14,345 bases of DNA, taken from Bacteroidales bacterium (GTDB lineage: Bacteria; Bacteroidota; Bacteroidia; Bacteroidales; B18-G4). Position numbers and translations under genes: made by a program. The stretch spans positions 1 through 14,345 of the forward strand of contig JAGLEK010000617.1 in the NCBI GenBank assembly GCA_023145125.1, in the 5' to 3' direction. Under the pieces are notes generated by a model that did not search any database, was not told the origin of the DNA, and worked only from the letters and a program-made list of their open reading frames with translations. Below are positions 7,235 through 12,038 of the stretch, in pieces (within the stretch, counting starts at the first letter, position 1; each line of letters starts with the position of its first letter).

Positions 7235-7365
7235 TTGTGCACCGAAGCTTTAGCGAAGGTGTACTGGTTGCTGGCTACTGGTTCTGCGCAGAAGAGGTTT
7301 GAGGCATCGGAGCAAAATAAAAACTGAAAAATCAACTCTTTATTCATATGGTTTCAGAAAAAATG

Positions 7366-7373
7366 TATTTTTG
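7366..7373 (+). promoter_or_regulatory. Candidate -7 promoter box for gcvH
   Basis: TATTTTTG is an exact TAnnTTTG match, 24 bp before the gcvH ATG. No TTAAC hexamers lie 19-20 bp upstream, unlike the promoters at 1832, 1903 and 7083. No clear TTTG -33 box is seen either. Confidence 0.45.
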
Positions 7374-7397
7374 AGCCATAAAAATAAAACTATAAAA

Positions 7398-7778
7398 ATG
7401 AATATACCTGACAATTTTAAGTACACCAAAGACCATGAATGGGTCAAGGTGGATGGTGATGAAGCGCTGATCGGAATCACAGAATTTGCTCAAAAAGAAC
7501 TTGGCGACATAGTTTTTATTGAAGTGGAAACCGAAGGGGAAACCCTTGAAACAGGAGATGCATTTGGAACAATCGAAGCCGTTAAGACAGTTTCCGACAT
7601 GTTCATGCCTGTCAATGGAGAAGTGCTTGAGTTCAATGCAGAACTGGAATCTAATCCCGAAATTGTCAACAAAGACCCATACGGTGAGGGTTGGATCATC
7701 AAAATAAAATTTTCAGATCAGGCTGAAATTGACGGCCTTCTTGATGCTGACGGATATAAAGAACTGATCGAAGTATAA
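7398..7778 (+). CDS. gcvH: Glycine cleavage system H protein
   Basis: 126-residue lipoyl carrier of the glycine cleavage system. It shuttles the aminomethyl group from the P protein to the T protein and is reoxidised by the L protein, in the cytoplasm. The start ATG at 7398 gives MNIPDNFKYTKDHEWV, the usual N-terminus and length; an in-frame extension back to 7299 reaches upstream of the candidate promoter and is rejected. The hybrid lipoyl motif is GTIEAVKTVSDMFMPVNGEV with lipoyl-lysine Lys63. The family C-terminal pattern NKDPYGEGWIIKIK (91-104) is intact. The P, T and L protein genes are not in the window. The VanZ-like gene begins 7 bp after the stop, so the two are co-transcribed. Confidence 0.98.
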   Translation: MNIPDNFKYTKDHEWVKVDGDEALIGITEFAQKELGDIVFIEVETEGETLETGDAFGTIEAVKTVSDMFMPVNGEVLEFNAELESNPEIVNKDPYGEGWIIKIKFSDQAEIDGLLDADGYKELIEV

Positions 7779-7785
7779 TTCCTTC

Positions 7786-8199
7786 ATGTTCAAAAAACCC
7801 TTGCTGCCGGGGATTATCTGGACTCTGCTTATAGCATTGGCCACCCTGACGCCCGGTAACTTTATCCCAAAGATCACCACTTTCATTGACTGGCTCAGTC
7901 CTGATAAGCTGGTTCATTTATTTCTTTTCGGCATTTACGCTTATCTGCTTATTGAAGGCTTGTCAAGGCAAAGCAGATATGCATTTCTGCAAAAGCATCC
8001 CGTGATCACAGGAATAATGCTTGGCATAGTTTTTGCATTTTTTACAGAAGCGATGCAAAAGTTTGTTATCCCGGGGCGTAACGGTAACATCTATGATTTT
8101 CTGGCAGATATCTTAGGTTGTTTTCTGGGATATACAATCTGGCTTATCGTGAGAAGAAATGAAAAGAAAAACTTGCATTCTTCTAAAAATTATAATTAA
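7786..8199 (+). CDS. VanZ-like membrane protein
   Basis: 137 residues with about four membrane helices (roughly 8-24, 42-58, 73-90, 104-122). The family pattern is visible: LTPG after the first helix (21-24), DKLVHLFLFG (40-49), and FTEAMQKFVIPGRNGNIYDFLADILG (86-111) with conserved-type acidic and basic residues Glu88, Gln91, Arg98, Asp104 and Asp108. VanZ of enterococci gives low-level teicoplanin resistance, but most chromosomal relatives have no known role and resistance should not be inferred here. It starts 7 bp after gcvH and is followed 50 bp later by tonB. The C-terminal tail is basic and likely cytoplasmic. Confidence 0.9.
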   Translation: MFKKPLLPGIIWTLLIALATLTPGNFIPKITTFIDWLSPDKLVHLFLFGIYAYLLIEGLSRQSRYAFLQKHPVITGIMLGIVFAFFTEAMQKFVIPGRNGNIYDFLADILGCFLGYTIWLIVRRNEKKNLHSSKNYN

Positions 8200-8204
8200 T
8201 TTAG
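8173..8204 (+). promoter_or_regulatory. Weak candidate promoter before tonB
   Basis: TTG (8173-8175), a 21-bp gap, then TAATTTAG (8197-8204), one mismatch from TAnnTTTG, straddling the end of the VanZ-like gene. The tonB ATG is 45 bp downstream. It could give tonB separate expression from gcvH; read-through is equally possible. Confidence 0.25.
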
Positions 8205-8249
8205 CCATCCGGTCTGAAGTGCCGGGAAGAATGTGTAAACACAGACACT

Positions 8250-8927
8250 ATGGAATCAAAAAAATCACCAAAGGCTGATCTTGAAGGCAAAAAGGTCATT
8301 TTCACACAAATAGGCCTTATCGTTGCACTTGCTGTAATTTTACTTGCCTTCGAATGGAAATCTTATGATAAAACCGTTGATGGGTTTGGTGAACGAATTG
8401 TGGAAGATATCCCTGAGGAGATCATCCCCATCACAGAACAAAAAGTCAAGCCTCCTCCTCCTCCTCCCCCGAAAAAGGTTGTTGTGATCAACATAGTGGA
8501 AGATGATGTGGAAGTGGAAGATGACCTGATAATCGATATTGAAGCAGATGAAAGCACAGAGGTTGAAGAATACATCCCTATTGAAGTGGATGAAGAAGTT
8601 GTAGATGAAGCACATGTCTTTACGGTTGTTGAATCTATGCCGGAATTTAAAGGAGGTATGTCAGAACTCTATCCTTATCTGCAAAGAAACATGAAATATC
8701 CCGTGATGGCCAAAGAAAGCGGCATCCAGGGAAAGGTTTACGTAACTTTCGTTGTTGAAAAAGATGGTTCTATCACTGATGTAAAGTTGTTACGAGGAAT
8801 TGGCGGCGGCTGTGATGTAGAAGCCATCAGGGTTGTGAAGGCCATGCCCAAGTGGACCCCCGGAAAACAAAGGGGAAAACCTGTAAGGGTACAGTATAAC
8901 CTTCCGGTCCGGTTTACATTGCAATAA
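8250..8927 (+). CDS. tonB: TonB-family energy transducer
   Basis: 225 residues. A short cytoplasmic N-terminus is followed by one membrane anchor (about 16-34), a seven-proline run (68-74), an acidic Val/Ile-rich linker (84-121), and a C-terminal TonB_C domain (about 136-225) with YPVMAKESGIQGKVYVTFVV, DGSITDVKLLRGIG, MPKWTPGKQRGKPV and a final strand PVRFTLQ. It couples inner-membrane proton-motive force (through ExbB/ExbD, not in this window) to outer-membrane receptors by contacting their TonB box. Long acidic linkers in place of extended Pro-Lys/Glu-Pro repeats are common in Bacteroidota TonB proteins. It could serve the receptor encoded at 3378-6182, but genomes of this phylum usually carry several TonBs, so the pairing is unproven. 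It ends 21 bp before the terminator at 8949. Confidence 0.95.
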   Translation: MESKKSPKADLEGKKVIFTQIGLIVALAVILLAFEWKSYDKTVDGFGERIVEDIPEEIIPITEQKVKPPPPPPPKKVVVINIVEDDVEVEDDLIIDIEADESTEVEEYIPIEVDEEVVDEAHVFTVVESMPEFKGGMSELYPYLQRNMKYPVMAKESGIQGKVYVTFVVEKDGSITDVKLLRGIGGGCDVEAIRVVKAMPKWTPGKQRGKPVRVQYNLPVRFTLQ

Positions 8928-8948
8928 AGAATATCATTTCATATAAAT

Positions 8949-8980
8949 AAAAAAATCCCGTTTCTCAGCGGGATTTTTTT
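8949..8980. terminator. Bidirectional intrinsic terminator between tonB and the ribonucleotide reductase gene
   Basis: Perfect 12-bp stem (8949-8960 with 8969-8980): an A-run, TCCCG, an 8-nt loop, CGGGA and a T-run. The paired A and T runs give a U-tract on either strand, so it can end both the plus-strand tonB transcript (stop at 8927) and the convergent minus-strand reductase transcript (stop at 9003). Confidence 0.93.
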
Positions 8981-9002
8981 TGTATCAGGTACTACGATAG
9001 AT

Positions 9003-11726
9003 TTATCCACATTGTGAGTAACCGCAGCTGGAGCAGGTCAGGCATCCTTCCTTATACATCAGAGTACCTTCTCTGCTGCATTCAGGGCAGGGCATTTCTT
9101 TGGCAACCGTGCCATCAGGAACATATTTTTTCAGTGCCCTGACAACTCCATTTTTCCAGGTGTTGATCGACTGGCTGTCGAGAATCAGGTTATCCACCAG
9201 TTCAACAACAAAATGCAAGGGCATTCCATGACGCAATATACCGGAGATCAGTTTTGCATAGTTCCAGAATTCCTTGTTAAACTGCCTCGAGAGCCCTTCC
9301 ATTGTGATCTTGTAACCATCCTTATCTTCAAAATGGAAATCATATTGTGCAGGTTCATTCTTATCTTTTCTCTTGTTCTTGATCACCTGGCCCGTTTCAA
9401 CCCATTTGGGAAGGAAGAAACCTTCTGCCTTACCGGTAAAGATCTCATAGGGCCGTCCGTTAAGTATCCCGACAACAGCAACCCATTCTTCCTTGTTGTT
9501 CATGAAGCGGACTACATCGGCTTTAAGCATTTTTGGCCTGGTGGGAGCATTTGTTTCACCGAAAGGATTTTCCTGTTTGGATTGTTTCTTTTTATCATCA
9601 CTTATCAGTACACCTGCGCGTGAATTTTCACGATAGATGGTCATTCCCTTGCAGCCACTTTCCCAGGCAGTCTTATAGATCTCACTGATAAGTTCCTTAT
9701 TCACATCCTCAGGCACATTCACAGTAACACTGATAGAATGGTCGACCCATTTCTGAACTGATCCCTGCATCTTAACTTTGCTTAACCAGTCGATGTCTTT
9801 GGAAGTTGCTTTGTTATATGGAGATTGCCTGACCAGCTTAGCAAGTTCTTCATCATCAAGTGATTTAACTTCTTCAGGATTGATTCCTTCATTGGTAAGC
9901 CAGTTTTCAAACTTGGGATGTAATACATTATATTCTTCCCATGTGTCGCCGACATCATCGGTAAAGGACACCTTTACATTCTTATCATTGGGATTGACTT
10001 TTCTCCTTCTTGTGTATCTTACCATGAAGACCGGCTCAATGCCGGAGCTGGTCTGTGTGCAAATACTCACACTGCCGGTTGGGGCAATGGTAAGCATAGC
10101 AATATTCCTGCGTCCGTACTTGGCCATATTTTCATAAACGCGTGGGGCGCTTTCCCTGATCCTGTTGATAAAGGGGTTGTCCTTTTCCCTTGCAAGATCA
10201 AAGATGGGGAACGGTCCCCGCTCCCGGGCAAGGTCAACTGATGACCGGTAAACTTCTATGGCGAGCAACTTATGTACTTCAGTAGAAAAATCGATGGCAG
10301 CATCCGACCCATACCTGGATCCCAGGGCAGCCAGCATATCTCCTTCGGCGGTGATGCCTATCCCCGTTCGTCTTCCTTCCAGTGTTTTCTTACGGATATT
10401 ATCCCACATGTTCCGCTCTACCTGTTTGATCTCAAACGACTCCGGATCACTATCGATCTTGGAAATAATGGCTTCGATCTTTTCAGCTTCAAGGTCGATA
10501 ATATCATCCATGATCCTCAATGCCTTGCGTGCATGCTCCGTAAATTTATCGGAATTAAAAATTGCCTGTTCGGTAAAGGGGGCATCCACATAGCTGTACA
10601 GGTTGAGTGCCAGAAGGCGGCAGCTGTCGTACGGACAGAGGGGGATCTCCCCGCATGGATTCGTCGAAACAGTTTTAAAGCCAAGATCTGCATAGCAATC
10701 AGGTATGGCTTCATTTGAAATTGTATCCCAGAACAATACACCCGGCTCAGCTGACGCCCAGGCATTGTGTGTGATCTTATCCCAGAGTTTGCCGGCATCA
10801 ATATCCTGCACAAATTTTGGGTTTGGCGAATCGATGGGGTATTGCTGACGATAGGGTTTATTTTCTATTACTGATCGCATGAACTCATCATCGATCTTAA
10901 CAGAAATATTCGCTCCTGTTACCTTCCCTGCTTCAAGTTTTGCATCGATAAAATTTTCCACATCGGGATGCTTGACGGAGATAGTTAACATAAGCGCTCC
11001 ACGGCGGCCATCCTGGGCAACCTCTCTTGTCGAATTAGAATATCTTTCCATGAACGGAACGATCCCTGTTGATGTAAGGGCAGAGTTTTTGACCGGGCTT
11101 CCGGTTGGCCTGATATGCGAAAGATCATGCCCGACACCACCCCGGCGTTTCATCAGCTGAACCTGTTCCTGATCAACCTTGAGGATACCCCCATATGAAT
11201 CTGAGTTTCCATCATTCCCTATAACAAAACAATTAGAGAGGGATGATACCTGCATATTGTTACCAATACCGGCCATGGGGCTGCCCTGGGGAACAATATA
11301 TTTAAAATCCCTGATCAGCTCATAAACCTCTTCAGCCGACATGGGGTTTGTGTACTTCTGCTCTATCCTGGCAATTTCATTGGCAATACGCCTGTGCATA
11401 TCATCAGGTGTAAGCTCATAAATATTTCCGTCACTGTCCTTCAGTGCATACTTATTCATCCAAACATTGGCAGCCAGGGTATCACCCTTAAAATATTCTG
11501 TAGCCTTAACCAATACTTCTTCGTGGGAATACTTCTTCAATGATTTGGTTTGGGTGTCTGGTTTTAATTCCTCTTCTTGTTCTTTAGTTGCTACACCGGA
11601 TACCTCGTCATTTTCCTGCGTGGGTTCCAGTTTAGTTCTTTCCTCGAGTACCTCATCATAAAAATTTTCCTTCTCCTGCTCAGTTTCTTTGCCTACATTG
11701 ACAAAAAGATCATTTTTCAGCTCCAT
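9003..11726 (-). CDS. nrdJ: Adenosylcobalamin-dependent (class II) ribonucleotide reductase
   Basis: 907-residue cytoplasmic enzyme that reduces ribonucleotides to deoxyribonucleotides with a radical generated from adenosylcobalamin, so it works with or without oxygen. Active-site residues are present: Cys166 in SSLSNCFV, the NPCGEIPL loop with Asn356, Cys358 (thiyl radical) and Glu360, and Cys369, which would be the redox partner of Cys166. TIAPTGSVSICTQTSSGIEP (546-565) is a further family motif. A TSCPD-type region (about 735-865) leads to a C-terminal Cys cluster (Cys880, 883, 895, 898, 901, 906), consistent with zinc binding and redox relay, as in Thermotoga-type NrdJ. Residues 1-62 form a Glu/Lys/Gln-rich, probably disordered extension before the usual N-terminal domain; no other Met occurs until residue 90, so the start is firm. 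No cobalamin riboswitch is seen upstream. It is monocistronic here, ending at the shared terminator. Confidence 0.97.
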   Translation of the reverse strand: MELKNDLFVNVGKETEQEKENFYDEVLEERTKLEPTQENDEVSGVATKEQEEELKPDTQTKSLKKYSHEEVLVKATEYFKGDTLAANVWMNKYALKDSDGNIYELTPDDMHRRIANEIARIEQKYTNPMSAEEVYELIRDFKYIVPQGSPMAGIGNNMQVSSLSNCFVIGNDGNSDSYGGILKVDQEQVQLMKRRGGVGHDLSHIRPTGSPVKNSALTSTGIVPFMERYSNSTREVAQDGRRGALMLTISVKHPDVENFIDAKLEAGKVTGANISVKIDDEFMRSVIENKPYRQQYPIDSPNPKFVQDIDAGKLWDKITHNAWASAEPGVLFWDTISNEAIPDCYADLGFKTVSTNPCGEIPLCPYDSCRLLALNLYSYVDAPFTEQAIFNSDKFTEHARKALRIMDDIIDLEAEKIEAIISKIDSDPESFEIKQVERNMWDNIRKKTLEGRRTGIGITAEGDMLAALGSRYGSDAAIDFSTEVHKLLAIEVYRSSVDLARERGPFPIFDLAREKDNPFINRIRESAPRVYENMAKYGRRNIAMLTIAPTGSVSICTQTSSGIEPVFMVRYTRRRKVNPNDKNVKVSFTDDVGDTWEEYNVLHPKFENWLTNEGINPEEVKSLDDEELAKLVRQSPYNKATSKDIDWLSKVKMQGSVQKWVDHSISVTVNVPEDVNKELISEIYKTAWESGCKGMTIYRENSRAGVLISDDKKKQSKQENPFGETNAPTRPKMLKADVVRFMNNKEEWVAVVGILNGRPYEIFTGKAEGFFLPKWVETGQVIKNKRKDKNEPAQYDFHFEDKDGYKITMEGLSRQFNKEFWNYAKLISGILRHGMPLHFVVELVDNLILDSQSINTWKNGVVRALKKYVPDGTVAKEMPCPECSREGTLMYKEGCLTCSSCGYSQCG

Positions 11727-11764
11727 AAATTAATTTTTGAAAATTTTTAAAACTCCATCCACCT

Positions 11765-11874
11765 ATTTTTCAACGGCTTAAAATTTAAAAAAGGCATGTG
11801 GACTTTCCTTACGAATATACGTCATAATACTTGGGTCAGATTAAATATTTATTAACACAAAGCCGTTGAAAAAT
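11765..11874. repeat. 110-bp element with perfect 15-bp terminal inverted repeats
   Basis: ATTTTTCAACGGCTT at 11765-11779 is the exact reverse complement of AAGCCGTTGAAAAAT at 11860-11874; 80 bp lie between. No target-site duplication is evident at the flanks, and no other copy is seen in the window. It may be a small non-autonomous mobile element remnant, or a regulatory structure in the nrdJ leader. Confidence 0.7.
11812..11855 (-). promoter_or_regulatory. Weak candidate promoter of nrdJ
   Basis: On the minus strand: TTAATA (11855-11850), 5 bp, TTAATC (11844-11839), a 19-bp spacer, then TATATTCG (11819-11812), one mismatch from TAnnTTTG. The spacing equals that of the two-component promoter, but the hexamers lack the C of TTAAC. 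It implies a leader of about 80 nt that contains one arm of the inverted repeat. Confidence 0.3.
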
Positions 11875-11903
11875 CATAAACAGTTGAGGACTCAGGCCCT
11901 AGG

Positions 11904-11953
11904 GTCAGGATTTTTTTTTATTAACAAATTTTTAATAATTTTTTAACCCTGAC
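11904..11953 (-). other. AT-rich stem-loop downstream of polA
   Basis: Outer stem 11904-11912 with 11945-11953, eight Watson-Crick pairs and one position that is G-U in a minus-strand transcript. Inner stem TTATTAA/TTAATAA (11918-11924 with 11932-11938), loop of 7. No U-tract follows on the minus strand, so it is not a standard intrinsic terminator; it may stabilise or end the polA mRNA in another way. Confidence 0.4.
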
Positions 11954-12038
11954 TTCATCTTTGGCAAGCCAACAATAAAAACGTTAAGACCTGATTTACA
12001 AGACATCAGCCATTTTTTGTTGTTTCTAAAATAACAAC

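Larger units (their letters stand above)
7060..7397. other. Divergent intergenic region with promoters, palindrome and tandem repeats
   Basis: 338 bp without a credible gene, between the minus-strand carboxypeptidase-like gene and plus-strand gcvH. In order it holds the minus promoter (7083-7138), a near-palindrome AACTTAAtgTTAAGTT (7115-7130), a 7-bp tandem array (7144-7234), a short segment with a direct repeat of CGAAG (7244-7257), a degenerate tail of the same 7-bp period (7266-7286), and the gcvH -7 box (7366-7373). An open frame on the minus strand over the array is only the translated repeat. Confidence 0.8.
11727..12038. other. Intergenic region between polA and nrdJ
   Basis: 312 bp, AT-rich, with no credible ORF. 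Both flanking genes are on the minus strand. It contains a 110-bp segment bounded by 15-bp inverted repeats (11765-11874), a candidate nrdJ promoter inside it, the 8-bp palindrome CCCTAGGG (11897-11904), a long AT-rich stem-loop (11904-11953), and a 6-bp hairpin GTTGTT/AACAAC (12019-12038) directly after the polA stop. None is a canonical U-tract terminator for polA. Confidence 0.8.

Noticed and set aside
7135..7347. Minus-strand ORF of 70 codons with SIQYPVS repeats
   Set aside because: It is the translation of the 7-bp tandem array (3 units = 21 bp = 7 residues); no signal, domain or start context supports a gene.
7299..7397. Longer start for gcvH at 7299
   Set aside because: The extra 33 residues are unlike any H protein and start upstream of the candidate -7 box; the ATG at 7398 gives the standard N-terminus and length.
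7786..8199. VanZ-like protein as a glycopeptide resistance determinant
   Set aside because: No vanA-type genes are nearby, and chromosomal VanZ-like proteins are widespread with no demonstrated resistance role.
9003..9011. TTATCCACA, an exact DnaA-box sequence
   Set aside because: A single copy made of the last codons and stop of nrdJ; no cluster of boxes or other origin feature is near.
11727..12038. Cobalamin riboswitch or NrdR boxes upstream of nrdJ
   Set aside because: I looked for the B12-box core and for paired NrdR-type boxes and saw neither; a covariance-model search would settle the riboswitch.
12019..12038. Hairpin after the polA stop as a terminator
   Set aside because: The 6-bp GTTGTT/AACAAC stem is followed by an A-run, not a U-run, in the minus-strand transcript.
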